The position numbers were made by a program, and so were the translations under genes. Below the pieces are notes generated by a model. The model had not been told where the DNA came from. It saw nothing but the letters and a program-made list of their open reading frames with translations, and searched no databases. DNA of 64,000 nt from PALSA-612 sp963776735 (lineage in GTDB: Bacteria; Actinomycetota; Thermoleophilia; Gaiellales; Gaiellaceae): contig CAVZNV010000023.1 of the NCBI GenBank assembly GCA_963776735.1, forward strand, positions 1 through 64,000, in the 5' to 3' direction. How positions within the stretch are numbered: position 1 is the first letter of the stretch; each line of letters starts with the position of its first letter. This document shows, piece by piece, positions 6,924-15,019 of the stretch.

Positions 6924-7560
6924 CGAGCCTGCAGCGCACCTTCGTGTCCTGATCGCGAACGAGCGGGCCGACCGGCTGGAGCGGGTCGCGACGATCGTCG
7001 CCGACCTCGGGCACGAGGTGATCGGACGGGAGCTCGAGGTGAACGATGTCGGTCAGGTCACCCGCCAGGAGCGACCCGACGTTGCGCTGGTCGGGCTCGG
7101 CGCCAGCTCCGACCACGCGCTCGAGCTGATCTCACGAATCGTCTACGAGGCGGCCTGCCCGGTGATCACCCTGCTGGAGGCCAGAGACTCGACCTTCGTG
7201 CACGAGGCGGCCAGACGAGGAGTGTTCGCGTACATCACCGACACCGACCCGGAGCAACTCGCCGGGGCGATCGACATCGTCCTCCACCGCTTCGCCGAGT
7301 TCCACAACCTGCAAGGCGCGTTCGGACGCCGCGCCACGATCGAGCAGGCGAAAGGGATCCTGATGGCCCGCCACGCCGTCGGCCAGGAGAAGGCGTTCGA
7401 GATGCTCCGCGCCCATTCGCAACACAACGGGCGCAAACTCGTCGACATCGCCGAAGCGATCGTCGACAGCCACCTCCTTCTCCTCCAGCCGGTGCCTGCA
7501 CGGACGGCACCGTCCGTCGACGGGGCGAAGCACGAGATCGAAGGCGCGCGACCCGCCTGA
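6916..7560 (+). CDS. ANTAR-domain RNA-binding regulator with degenerate receiver (copy 1)
   Basis: 214 residues. Residues 9-130 have a receiver-like fold (LRVLIANERADRLERV), and about 135-195 are an ANTAR domain (RRATIEQAKGILMARHAVGQ, then AFEMLRAHSQHNGRKLVDIA). ANTAR proteins bind paired RNA stem-loops and prevent transcription termination. The usual acidic pair is replaced by Asn-Glu, and the phosphorylated Asp after the third strand is Gly (DVALVGLG), so classical phospho-activation is unlikely. Co-translated with the STAS gene. A close paralogue lies at 11955-12581. Confidence 0.88.
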   Translation: MPDEPAAHLRVLIANERADRLERVATIVADLGHEVIGRELEVNDVGQVTRQERPDVALVGLGASSDHALELISRIVYEAACPVITLLEARDSTFVHEAARRGVFAYITDTDPEQLAGAIDIVLHRFAEFHNLQGAFGRRATIEQAKGILMARHAVGQEKAFEMLRAHSQHNGRKLVDIAEAIVDSHLLLLQPVPARTAPSVDGAKHEIEGARPA

Positions 7561-7585
7561 CCCGGCCGAGTTGACGCTTGACCGT

Positions 7586-7640
7586 GCTGCTGTGCCCCGC
7601 GTTCAGAGCGAGAGGGGCTTTGAAGGCGGGGCAGAGCAGC
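7586..7640. terminator. Long hairpin between convergent genes
   Basis: Arms 7586-7609 and 7617-7640 pair over 24 bp with two mismatches and one G-U pair, around a 7-base loop. It lies between the convergent ANTAR gene (ends 7560) and the minus-strand gene ending at 7662, so it probably ends both transcripts. There is no T-tract on either side, and the length is large for an ordinary terminator, so a mobile palindromic repeat is an alternative. Confidence 0.55.
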
Positions 7641-7661
7641 ATGAGGCGAAGCGTGCGCCGG

Positions 7662-8330
7662 TCAGCGCAGATGCGTCTTGATCGAGGCGATCCAGCCGGC
7701 CGGAGGGACGCTGCTGCCGGTTGCGGTCGCGGCTTCGAGGATTCGGGCTGCGGCGCCGAGGACGAACGAGGCCCCCGCCAGTTCCCGAAAGTCGCGGCTC
7801 TGGTTGGCCGTCGGGATGGTGCGGATGAGGCTCTCGAACCGGCGATAGAGCTCCGGCTGGGAGACACCGAGCTTCGCGAGCAGCTCTTCGAGGCTCGCCG
7901 TGTCAGCCTCCGACGGCCAGGCTCCGAGACCGTAGGCGAGCACCACGACCGGATCCGTTCCTGAAACGTCGGCGCTGCCGGCCCGCTCTGCGTTCAGTGC
8001 CGCCACGGCCTCGTGCAACAGCTCGCTGCCGCCCGCGACCCCGCCCGAGGCCGAGATCGTCTCCGACGCCACCTGGTAGCCGTGCCCGTACACGACCCGG
8101 AGCGGACCTCGCCACCGGCGAGCGGAACGTCTCAGCGCGCCGATGACGCCGGATCCCGTCCCCGGCAGCGTTCTGCGACCGGTCGGCCTCGTCCCGACGA
8201 GAAGAGCGAGAAGCTGGTCGAGCCTGCGTGAGAACGGACTTCGATTCCGGCCGAACCAGAGCAGGAGAATCCAGCCCTGGAGCAACAGCAGCCAGGTCAG
8301 CGTGAGGCCCGGCAAGACCGACACGATCAC
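7662..8330 (-). CDS. Membrane-anchored protein of unknown function
   Basis: 222 residues from GTG 8330, which overlaps the upstream stop (GTGA). One N-terminal hydrophobic segment (LTLTWLLLLQGWILLLWFG, residues 9-27) anchors a cytoplasmic part with Arg-rich stretches and a helical C-terminal domain (SLEELLAKLGVSQPELYRRF). No family recognised. Translational coupling to the flippase-like gene suggests a shared envelope role. Confidence 0.65.
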   Translation of the reverse strand: MIVSVLPGLTLTWLLLLQGWILLLWFGRNRSPFSRRLDQLLALLVGTRPTGRRTLPGTGSGVIGALRRSARRWRGPLRVVYGHGYQVASETISASGGVAGGSELLHEAVAALNAERAGSADVSGTDPVVVLAYGLGAWPSEADTASLEELLAKLGVSQPELYRRFESLIRTIPTANQSRDFRELAGASFVLGAAARILEAATATGSSVPPAGWIASIKTHLR

Positions 8331-9397
8331 AGCGACCTCCCAGATTCAACGAGCGTGGACACGGGTGCCTCCTCTGGCGACGAGGGAGAGTTCCGGGCCG
8401 CCAGCAGCGACCAGCCGCTTCGCCAGCCGACGGCCACGAGGAAGATCGCGCTGCCGGAGAGAACCCCGAGCGCCCCGACGGAGAGCGCGACCGCGAGCGC
8501 CTGGGCGGCGCTGATACCGGAGGCGACGAGCGCCGCGCCGCTGGCAGCCGCCTGGGTGGCAGCTCCGGCCGGACCGATCGGCAGCGCCGCGGCCGCCGCG
8601 CCGGCGGACAGGAACACGAGCGCGAGCGGGAACGAAAAGCCGACGCCGAGCGTGCCGAGCAGCAGGAAGAACGCCACGGCGCGAACGAACCAGCAGGCAG
8701 ACACGAGCGACCATGCTTCCGTCGCACCTCGCAGCGAGGTCGTGCGCAGACTCAGCCACCGCCCGAGCCGGAACCGCACGGAACGCCTGCTCTCCGCGAG
8801 CTTCGGGAGAGCGACGATCAGCGCGGCGGCAGCGACGCCGGCGCCGGCCACGGTCGCGAGCCCGGCCCGGATGCCGATCCCTGCGTCCGGAGAGACTGCG
8901 CCGGCAAGTGCGAGCGGCACCAGGGCGACGCTGTCGATCAGGCCGAGCATCACGAGAGAGAGGCAGAGCATGCGAACGCCGGCGGGGCAGCCTGGAAAGC
9001 GCCGAACGACGGCGACCCGCATCGCATCGTCGAAGCGTCCGGGAAGGACGACGCCGGCCAGAGCTGCGCCCCCGTTGCCCGCGATCAGCGCGAGTGGCGG
9101 AGGTCGCTCGGCCGGCGGGAACAGCCTGCCCCACCCGAGCGCCTTGAGGCCATGAGCGAGGACGAGAAGCAAGCCCGCCGCCGCGAGTACGGCCGGGCTC
9201 CCATGTGAGAGCGGCCACGAGCTCGTCGCGAAGTGGCGGGCTGCCAGGACGGCGAGCGCGGTCGCAACCGTGCCCGTAGCAACTGCCATCCCCCACCGCC
9301 CTCGGCGCGACCGTCGAACGCGCAGCAACGCTCCGACCAGCAGGCGATGCCGGCCCTCGAGCACGATTGGAATGCCGGCAGCCGTGATCACGCGCAC
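8327..9397 (-). CDS. Lysylphosphatidylglycerol synthase transmembrane-region (UPF0104) protein
   Basis: About 356 residues with seven or eight hydrophobic segments, including ALAVLAARHF, GGAALAGVVLPGRFDDAMRVAVVRRF and AVAFFLLLGTLGVGF. The GRFDDAMRVAVVRR region matches the conserved core of the LPG_synthase_TM/AglD family, whose members flip or transfer lipid-linked groups. No C-terminal aminoacyl transferase domain is present, so this is the membrane part alone. Start is GTG 9397, or ATG 9289 at the first membrane helix; the second would lose only a basic N-terminal stretch. Confidence 0.8.
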   Translation of the reverse strand: MRVITAAGIPIVLEGRHRLLVGALLRVRRSRRGRWGMAVATGTVATALAVLAARHFATSSWPLSHGSPAVLAAAGLLLVLAHGLKALGWGRLFPPAERPPPLALIAGNGGAALAGVVLPGRFDDAMRVAVVRRFPGCPAGVRMLCLSLVMLGLIDSVALVPLALAGAVSPDAGIGIRAGLATVAGAGVAAAALIVALPKLAESRRSVRFRLGRWLSLRTTSLRGATEAWSLVSACWFVRAVAFFLLLGTLGVGFSFPLALVFLSAGAAAAALPIGPAGAATQAAASGAALVASGISAAQALAVALSVGALGVLSGSAIFLVAVGWRSGWSLLAARNSPSSPEEAPVSTLVESGRSL

Positions 9398-9492
9398 TGG
9401 GTCTGCGCGGTGCCCGGCACCGGATGCTCGCGCAATCGGGGAGGTGTTCAGGATTTTTCCGTCTCCCGGAGATCGGTCGGTGGCGTGATGTC

Positions 9493-9852
9493 TCAGCGGC
9501 GGGCGAGTCGGCGGCCGCTCTCCGTCGCGGGCGGGGTGTAGTTGAGCCCGTAGTGGTGGTAGAGGGTCGATTCGTCGGTCTGCGAGAGCTCCTCGCCCTC
9601 GGTCTCGATGTCGGGGGCGTCCTTCACCTGATCCTTGGTCACGGTTACCTGCAGGTCGTCGGGGCCGATGGTCAGCCCGCCCAGGGGCACGAAGGTCAGA
9701 TGACGCCCGACCAGGCCTTCCTTGACGGTGCCGAACATCGGCTGGTCGGTCTCGACGTCGACGTAGACGGCCTCGAGCTTGCCGATCTTGTCGCCGTCGC
9801 AGTCGACCAGGTGCTTGCCGTGCCAGTCGGCGATGTTGCGATGCGTGATCAT
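9493..9852 (-). CDS. PRC-barrel domain protein
   Basis: 119 residues. The N-terminal half (ADWHGKHLVDCDGDKIGKLE, then VYVDVETDQPMFGTVKEG) is a PRC-barrel, the small beta-barrel also found in RimM and photosynthetic reaction centre H subunits. The C-terminus is acidic and ends in a basic ESGRRLARR. Stand-alone PRC-barrel proteins of this size are common in actinobacteria and often sit with stress genes. The precise role is unknown. Preceded by a GAAGGA ribosome site. Confidence 0.85.
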   Translation of the reverse strand: MITHRNIADWHGKHLVDCDGDKIGKLEAVYVDVETDQPMFGTVKEGLVGRHLTFVPLGGLTIGPDDLQVTVTKDQVKDAPDIETEGEELSQTDESTLYHHYGLNYTPPATESGRRLARR

Positions 9853-9922
9853 TTGCGTCCTTCTCTCGTCGTGTGGAGGGGCAGGTCATTCCCCGCCCCT
9901 CCTTGTGACTTCTGGTTGTCGG

Positions 9923-10555
9923 CTAGTGCGCGGTCCTCTGGATCTGGCCGCGGATCTCTCCGCCCATGTTCTTGGCGGTGTGCACGTTGGCGTAGTCGCC
10001 TCCGTGGAGAAGCGCGGTTGCCTGGGTGGCCGTGACGGGCGAGGTGCCCTTGACCGTGGTGGCGCAAGGCCCGCAGAGCGGGATCTCGACCGGGCCTGCG
10101 TGGCCGATGGCGCCGAGGTGGATGTGGGCGGCCGTCGCCGGACCGGTGAGCCCGGAGAAGGTCAGCCGCCAGGCAAGCGTCCAGCGGACGCCCGCGACCT
10201 TGGGCAGCGGCAGCGTCAGCCGGCCGTTGTCGCAGACGATCTTTGTCGGCAGGCCGCTCCTCGGCGAGGGGCTGACGACCTTGCAGCCGGCCGGCAACGC
10301 TCCGACCTTTGCCGCCTGGCCGGGGCCGGTCCTGACGAGGAGCCCGTCGAAGCGGCCCTTCGCGCTCGTCGACCCGGTGCCGGCCGGAACTTCCTGGGCG
10401 GCGGTGAGCTGGGCTGTCAGCCGGTAGCCGGCCGACGCCGTTTGCGGCGAGCTCGGCGCCGCGAGCGCGAGCCCGGCCGCGACGAACACAAGCGCGCCGC
10501 CGAGCGCTGCGAGCACGCTCATGCGGACGGCTCGTTTCCTGGTGTGTTTCCTCAT
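9923..10555 (-). CDS. Secreted CHRD-domain protein
   Basis: 210 residues. Residues 1-33 are a signal peptide (RKHTRKRAVRMSV, then ALVFVAAGLALAAP). The mature part is a CHRD (chordin-type) domain: LTAQLTAAQEVPAG, then AAHIHLGAIGHAGPVEIPLC, ending GGDYANVHTAKNMGGEIRGQ. That ordered set of motifs is diagnostic of CHRD. Bacterial CHRD proteins are extracellular with unknown activity. Two cysteine pairs may form disulfides. Upstream 10556-10662 shows no gene. Confidence 0.85.
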   Translation of the reverse strand: MRKHTRKRAVRMSVLAALGGALVFVAAGLALAAPSSPQTASAGYRLTAQLTAAQEVPAGTGSTSAKGRFDGLLVRTGPGQAAKVGALPAGCKVVSPSPRSGLPTKIVCDNGRLTLPLPKVAGVRWTLAWRLTFSGLTGPATAAHIHLGAIGHAGPVEIPLCGPCATTVKGTSPVTATQATALLHGGDYANVHTAKNMGGEIRGQIQRTAH

Positions 10556-10662
10556 CTCATCTTCCTCTCGTGATGTCGATCGTGCGTGCTTCGGTTGGTG
10601 GGCCCCGCCGCGGGCCAGGGGGTTGGCGACCCGCGGCGATTGCTTGGCGACTCGGGCGCCGT

Positions 10663-11766
10663 TTACCCGCGGACGGGTGCCGAGACGAGGCGGCGCGTCG
10701 AGATGCCGCCGAGGGTGGCGTCACCCGGCTGGCGGGCTCGGATGAACATCGCCAGCAGCTGCTGGTGGACGCTCGAGGGGTAGCCGGCCATGACGTGGAA
10801 GGAGACGGTTGCCCAACCCGTCGCGTCGGTTGCGACCTCGCCGGCGTTGTTCAGCTGGTTGTACGGCACGCCGGTCGCGTAGACGAGCGCTCCCTGGACC
10901 GATGCTCCGCAGGCGGAGACGTGGAAGCGGGCGACGAGGCTGGTCGTGCTTCGTTTCAGGATCGACGGCGTGAACTGCATCCGGTCGATGCTCAGCCGCG
11001 CCGGCGGCGACAGGTCGGCGACTGCGATCGTCTTCGAGCCGACCGGGCAGCCGTTCGTCTTCGACGACACGACCGCTGTCGGCACGGTCGTCGCCGCGGT
11101 GGAGCCGTTGGCGTTCTTGGCCGTCACCCGTGCACGAAGCGCGTGCCCTGCGTCGGCTGCGGTCAGCAGGTAGCCGGCGCTGGTGGCGCCGGTGATCGCA
11201 GTACAGCTTCCGCCGTTGGCGTCGCAGAGGCGCCACATGTACGTGAACGTGATCGGTCCCGGGCCTGTCCAGGTGCCGTTGCTGACGGTCAGGGTCTGTC
11301 CGATCAGGGCGACCCCGGTGATCTGCGGCGGGATCGTGTTGGCCGGCTGCTGGGGAGCCGCCACGACCGCTGTCTGAGCGGAGGCGGCGGTGCCCATGCC
11401 GGCGGAGTTCTTGGCGGTCACGACGACCCGCACCGTGTTGCCGACGTCCGCGGACGTCAGCGTGTAGTCGTTGCTCGTTGCGCCGCTGATGTTCGAGCAG
11501 TTGGCACCGCTCTGGTCACAGCGTTGCCAGCGGTACGTGTACGTGATCGGCTGCGTTCCGCTCCACGTACCCGAGCCGGCGTGCAGCTTCTGCCCCTGCA
11601 GGACAGTGCCGGAGATCACCGGCGACGACGTGTTGGTCGGAGCCGCTTTGGTGGCAGCGGCACCGCTGGTAGCGAAGACGGCGATTCCGGCGACGAGTAC
11701 GAGCGTCGCGATCGCGCCGAGGGACGCTCCGAACAGCGTCCAGCGCTTCTTGGCAGGCTGAGTCAT
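10663..11766 (-). CDS. Secreted protein with two tandem Ig-like repeats
   Basis: 367 residues from ATG 11766 (GGAGG 5 nt upstream). After a signal peptide or anchor (GASLGAIATLVLVAGIAVF) come two repeats of about 90 residues, each opening with VLQGQKL/ALIGQTL and containing GTWSGTQPITYTYRWQRCD or GTWTGPGPITFTYMWRLCD. This is the bacterial Ig-like pattern common in actinobacterial surface proteins. A unique C-terminal 140-residue region (LSIDRMQFTPSILKRSTTSL) follows and may be the functional domain. Likely surface-exposed. No sortase motif is seen. Confidence 0.75.
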   Translation of the reverse strand: MTQPAKKRWTLFGASLGAIATLVLVAGIAVFATSGAAATKAAPTNTSSPVISGTVLQGQKLHAGSGTWSGTQPITYTYRWQRCDQSGANCSNISGATSNDYTLTSADVGNTVRVVVTAKNSAGMGTAASAQTAVVAAPQQPANTIPPQITGVALIGQTLTVSNGTWTGPGPITFTYMWRLCDANGGSCTAITGATSAGYLLTAADAGHALRARVTAKNANGSTAATTVPTAVVSSKTNGCPVGSKTIAVADLSPPARLSIDRMQFTPSILKRSTTSLVARFHVSACGASVQGALVYATGVPYNQLNNAGEVATDATGWATVSFHVMAGYPSSVHQQLLAMFIRARQPGDATLGGISTRRLVSAPVRG

Positions 11767-11916
11767 GTTGCCTCCGGTTTCAAAGAGTGATTTCGAGTAG
11801 GCCAACCGTCCGTGCGTCGAGCGGTTAGTGGTGGCCGAGCTGGCGTTTCAGCTCTAGAAAGGTCTGAACGAAACCGGGAGATTTGGTTCCGTCTGCACAG
11901 ATCGTAGCACGAATCA

Positions 11917-11943
11917 CTAAATCATCTGCCCGGACGGATTTAG
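11917..11943 (+). promoter_or_regulatory. Inverted repeat upstream of ANTAR copy 2
   Basis: CTAAATC (11917-11923) and GATTTAG (11937-11943) are exact inverse complements separated by 13 bases, ending 11 bases before the ATG of the second ANTAR gene. The AT-rich arms stand out in this GC-rich region. Operator or leader hairpin are both possible. The rest of 11767-11954 holds no gene. Confidence 0.4.
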
Positions 11944-11954
11944 ACTCGAGCCGT

Positions 11955-12581
11955 ATGACCGACGATCACCCCGAGCATCTCCGCGTCCTGATCGCGAACG
12001 AGCGGCGAGACCGACTCGAATTGCTCGGACAGGTCGTGGCCGGCCTCGGCCACGAGGTTGTCGGCCGGGAGATCGACGTCAGCGAGGTCGCCGCCGTGAC
12101 GGCGATGGCGCGCCCCGACGTCGCGCTCGTCGGGCTCGGCTTGAGCTCCGAGCACGCGCTCGATTTGATCTCACGGATCGTTCGCGAAGCCGCCTGCCCG
12201 GTGATTGCCCTGCTCTCGGCCAAGGATCCCGCCTACATCCACGAGGCTGCGAAGAGGGGCGTGTTTGCCTACATCGTCGATGCCGACGCGGAAGAACTGC
12301 AGAGCGCGATCGACATCACCCTGCAGCGCTTCGCCGAGTACCACACCCTGCAAGGGGCGTTCGGGCGCCGCGCCACGATCGAGCAGGCGAAAGGAATCCT
12401 GATGGCAAGCCGCGGCATCGACCAGGAACAGGCATTCGACATGCTCCGCACCCATTCACAACACACCGGGCGCAAACTCGTCGACGTCGCACAGGCAATT
12501 GTCGACAGCCACCTCCTGCTCCTACAACCGCTCGCGCAATCCCCGGCCGACGCGACAGAACTTCCCTCGCCGACGTCGTAA
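11955..12581 (+). CDS. ANTAR-domain RNA-binding regulator with degenerate receiver (copy 2)
   Basis: 208 residues, closely similar throughout to the 6916-7560 product (shared LRVLIANER, DVALVGLG, RRATIEQAKGILMA and GRKLVD). The phosphoacceptor Asp is again Gly, so both copies share the same loss. The ANTAR domain occupies about residues 130-192. Start ATG 11955 has a weak ribosome site, consistent with leader or transcriptional control. Expected to bind structured RNA as a dimer. The two copies differ mainly in the C-terminal tail. Confidence 0.88.
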   Translation: MTDDHPEHLRVLIANERRDRLELLGQVVAGLGHEVVGREIDVSEVAAVTAMARPDVALVGLGLSSEHALDLISRIVREAACPVIALLSAKDPAYIHEAAKRGVFAYIVDADAEELQSAIDITLQRFAEYHTLQGAFGRRATIEQAKGILMASRGIDQEQAFDMLRTHSQHTGRKLVDVAQAIVDSHLLLLQPLAQSPADATELPSPTS

Positions 12582-12678
12582 CCGAGGAACAAACACAGGT
12601 AGACTGGCTGGTGCAGCGTCGTTCGTCGACGCCGCGCATCGTCCACCGGGCCTTAGCAATCGGCCTCGCGGAAGATCC

Positions 12679-12766
12679 GCCCTCAGCAGCGTAGGTCGGA
12701 GGCGTTCTGGCCGACCGCAACGCCTCGGTCGGCGACGAAAGCTTCGCGTCGCTGGGAGGACGGACG
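12679..12766 (+). promoter_or_regulatory. Structured leader resembling the STAS-ANTAR leader
   Basis: Contains GCCCTCAGCAGC (12679-12690), TGGCCGACCGCAACG (12708-12722) and GGGAGG (12754-12759), the same blocks seen at 6405-6470. Predicted pairings by eye: GCGGA/TCCGC just upstream, GGCGTT/AACGCC (12701-12706 with 12718-12723), and GCGACG/CGTCGC (12731-12736 with 12746-12751). It follows the ANTAR copy 2 gene by about 100 bp. No canonical riboswitch family is recognised. Confidence 0.4.
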
Positions 12767-13045
12767 GTGGTCATCAACATCGGACTGGCAGAACTGGATC
12801 TCGGCGAGATTCGCAGCCTCGCGACTCGGCTCGCCAGCATCGTCGAGCCGGCTTCGATCTGGCTGGAGGGAAACCCGGACAGTGTCAGCGTGCACGTCGA
12901 GGTCGAGTCGGAGCGCGCGATCAACCGGGTCATCGACGCTGTCCAGGAATGGCTCGCAGCCCACGGCGCCGATTCCGCCTCGCTCTCGATCGGGGACCGC
13001 TCCTACACCCTGGTCGAGCAAAGGAACACCGCGAGCGTCCTGTGA
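12767..13045 (+). CDS. Small hypothetical protein downstream of ANTAR copy 2
   Basis: 92 residues from GTG 12767, after GGGAGG. The sequence alternates strands and helices (VSVHVEVESERAINRVIDAV, then ASLSIGDRSYTLVEQ). The layout, a helix ending in EWL followed by a strand pair, faintly recalls small effector-associated components, but I cannot assign a family. It is the gene served by the structured leader at 12679-12766 and is followed 43 bp later by another small gene. Confidence 0.65.
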   Translation: MVINIGLAELDLGEIRSLATRLASIVEPASIWLEGNPDSVSVHVEVESERAINRVIDAVQEWLAAHGADSASLSIGDRSYTLVEQRNTASVL

Positions 13046-13088
13046 CCAGCCTCCGGGGACATCGGGGACACGCAGGGGAGGGCAGATC

Positions 13089-13412
13089 ATGATCGACATC
13101 GGCACCCGAAAGCACGGCCCATTCGACCCGCGCTACCCGCGACCGCGGACGCGCGTCGCAAGCCCGGGCGTCGAACGGACCGCGGATCGAGAGTTGCTCG
13201 ACACCTGGGAGGGAGAAGGCGGCAACGTCGAGTCACGGACGCGCGCGAACGGCCGCGGGAACGGCCATCGCCCCCTTCAGCCGGAGACGCTTGGAGACGG
13301 GCTGAGCTGGGAGCGCTTCTACGAGCATGCGTATCCCGGCAAGCGGAGGCACTACTTCCCTGCGATCGCACCCTGGTACGGCTGCCGGGACCGCGACCGT
13401 TCTACCGATTAG
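13089..13412 (+). CDS. Hypothetical protein
   Basis: 107 residues from ATG 13089 with GGGGAGGG 8 nt upstream, a strong ribosome site. Composition is Arg/Pro/Gly rich with no hydrophobic helix. The C-terminus has WERFYEHAYPGKRRHYFPAI, the most structured-looking part. No family recognised. Probably in one transcript with the 12767-13045 gene. It overlaps the convergent zinc-ribbon gene by 11 bp. Confidence 0.6.
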   Translation: MIDIGTRKHGPFDPRYPRPRTRVASPGVERTADRELLDTWEGEGGNVESRTRANGRGNGHRPLQPETLGDGLSWERFYEHAYPGKRRHYFPAIAPWYGCRDRDRSTD

Positions 13413-13728
13413 GCGGAGCCGACTCCGAAGTCTCGGCGTTGTTCGGGCAGACCTTCCGGTGCTCGGCCAGAAGAGCCGGGCCACGGTACTTCTCCGTAAC
13501 CGCGACCCAGCCGCAAGCCTCGCAGGCGATCTCCCTCTCGGCCGCCTTCACGGCGCGCCGGGTACGCGCTGCCTCACCCGCAGGGCAATCGTGCTCCTCG
13601 AACTCGCGGACAGCCCAGCGCAGCGAGGGTCGCTCCCAACGTCGACCGCAAACACCGCACGACGCCACGCCCGGGTTGTCGAGTGCCGACTCGGCCTCCT
13701 CCCGGCGTTTCGCGCTGCCCCACGTCAC
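13402..13728 (-). CDS. Small zinc-ribbon-like protein
   Basis: 108 residues with two CxxC pairs (SCGVCGR near residue 25 and ACEACGW near 70) plus Cys47 (HDC) and Cys93 (KVC), an arrangement that suggests two small zinc sites. The sequence between is helical and charged. The family and function are not recognised. Convergent with the preceding gene. Confidence 0.6.
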   Translation of the reverse strand: MTWGSAKRREEAESALDNPGVASCGVCGRRWERPSLRWAVREFEEHDCPAGEAARTRRAVKAAEREIACEACGWVAVTEKYRGPALLAEHRKVCPNNAETSESAPPNR

Positions 13729-13822
13729 CCACCGACTTTACTGTCTGCGCAAGAGGTCACGAACCTCCCGGCCGGCGGCGGTGGCTACTGTCACCGAGGA
13801 AAGAGATGCAGGGGAGTGTGAG

Positions 13823-14254
13823 ATGGGGAACTTGTTCTTGCGCGTTGCCGGCGGTCTCCACGCCGGTCTTTATCAGTTGAGCCGTGGCCGGGTCGGCGGC
13901 AGGGTCGGGAAGACACCTGTGCTGCTGCTGACGACGACGGGGCGCAGGAGCGGCAAGCCTCGAACCCAGCCGCTGCTGTTCACGCGGCAGGGTGATGCTT
14001 ATGCGGTGATCGCGTCGAAGGGCGGAGCGCCGGCCCATCCGCTCTGGTATCTGAACCTGAAGGAGAACCCGGCCGCCGAGATCACGGTCGGCGCGGAGAC
14101 GCACAAGGTGCGCGCCCGCGACGCGGAAGGCGACGAACGCGAACGACTGTGGCGCGTCCTCGCCGACCAGTACTCGGGCTACGACAAGTACGCACGGAAG
14201 ACGAGCAGACGCATCCCCGTTGTCGTGCTCGAGCCAGCCGGCACACCCGGCTGA
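13823..14254 (+). CDS. Deazaflavin (F420)-dependent nitroreductase-family protein
   Basis: 143 residues from ATG 13823 (GGGGAG upstream). The motif LLLTTTGRRSGKPRTQPLLF and the following ASKGGAPAHPLWYLNL are the hallmarks of the Ddn/FDOR-B family of split beta-barrel enzymes that use reduced F420. Residues AEITVGAETHKVRAR and the terminal RRIPVVVLEP complete the fold. Substrate unknown; relatives act on quinones and nitro compounds. This is one of the best hints that the host makes F420, an actinobacterial trait. Confidence 0.9.
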   Translation: MGNLFLRVAGGLHAGLYQLSRGRVGGRVGKTPVLLLTTTGRRSGKPRTQPLLFTRQGDAYAVIASKGGAPAHPLWYLNLKENPAAEITVGAETHKVRARDAEGDERERLWRVLADQYSGYDKYARKTSRRIPVVVLEPAGTPG

Positions 14255-14346
14255 CATCGACCAGACAGCGGCCGGCTGAGGCCGAACCCGCGTGAATCGC
14301 GGCTGGCTAGGCGCGACCCCTAGTGACTGTCTCGGTCGAACGTGGC

Positions 14347-14540
14347 CCTAGTCCTGCGTGTTGTCGATCCCGATCTGCCCGGTCAGCGTGCCTCGGTTTC
14401 CGCACGTATCCGCCGCGGTGACGGTGATTCGGTAGCTGCCATTCGGCACATTCGGCACATTCGGCCGATCGGCGGACGCCACGGTCCGCGGTCGTACGCC
14501 GGCTGTCGTCCGGCTCAGGTCACCTCGAGCGCCGCGGAGA
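14347..14540 (-). pseudogene. Fragment of a secreted beta-sandwich protein
   Basis: An open stretch without a start codon ends at TAG 14347. Its last part reads NGSYRITVTAADTCGNRGTL, typical of the last strands of Ig-like or FlgD-like modules in surface proteins. A 9-base unit (cattcggca) is repeated here and encodes NVPNVPN. The N-terminal part of such a gene is missing, so it is probably a decayed remnant beside zur. Confidence 0.35.
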
Positions 14541-14542
14541 GT

Positions 14543-14995
14543 TCAGCCAGAAGCAGGCGCGGTTCGGCAGTCCGCGCAGAGACCGAAGACTTCGAGGCGG
14601 TGGTCTGTCACTTCAAATCCAGCATCAGCCGCCGCTTTGTCGAGCCATGCCTCGAGGCCACATTCGTCGAGTTCCGCCACCCGGTGGCAGTTCGTGCAGA
14701 CGAGATGGTGATGGTGGCCCTCGCTACACAGGCGGAAGCAGCTTTCACCGGGATGGTGCGCGAACGCGTCGATCACGCCTTCGTTCGCCAGAGCGTTCAA
14801 CGTTCTGTAGACGGTCGCCAGGCCAATCCGGTCTCCGTCGGCGCGCAGTCTTCGGTGCAACTCGAGAGCGGTGACGTCGGAAGGCTCAGCCGCGAGCTCT
14901 TCGAGTACGCGGACGCGCTGCCTGGTCGGCTTCAGCCCGCCTGCCCGGAGCCGGCTCTTGACGTCTTCCTCACTCAGTTGACGAGCTACCTGCAC
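14543..14995 (-). CDS. zur: Fur-family zinc regulator (Zur type)
   Basis: 150 residues. The winged helix (residues about 14-85) contains LRAGGLKPTRQRVRVLEEL and GLATVYRTLNALANEGV. The metal-binding half has HHHHLVCTNC and a second FGLCADC, giving two CxxC structural zinc pairs. The assignment to zinc rather than iron comes from context: it is divergent from a znuACB-type operon, with a Zur-like palindrome between them. With zinc bound it would repress that operon. Confidence 0.9.
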   Translation of the reverse strand: MQVARQLSEEDVKSRLRAGGLKPTRQRVRVLEELAAEPSDVTALELHRRLRADGDRIGLATVYRTLNALANEGVIDAFAHHPGESCFRLCSEGHHHHLVCTNCHRVAELDECGLEAWLDKAAADAGFEVTDHRLEVFGLCADCRTAPASG

Positions 14996-15019
14996 AGCAC
15001 CTAGGATAACCTCACAGTA

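Noticed and set aside
14285..14345. Terminator hairpin after the F420 enzyme gene
   Set aside because: Only a 5 bp stem (CCGCG/CGCGG) without a T-tract; too weak to call.
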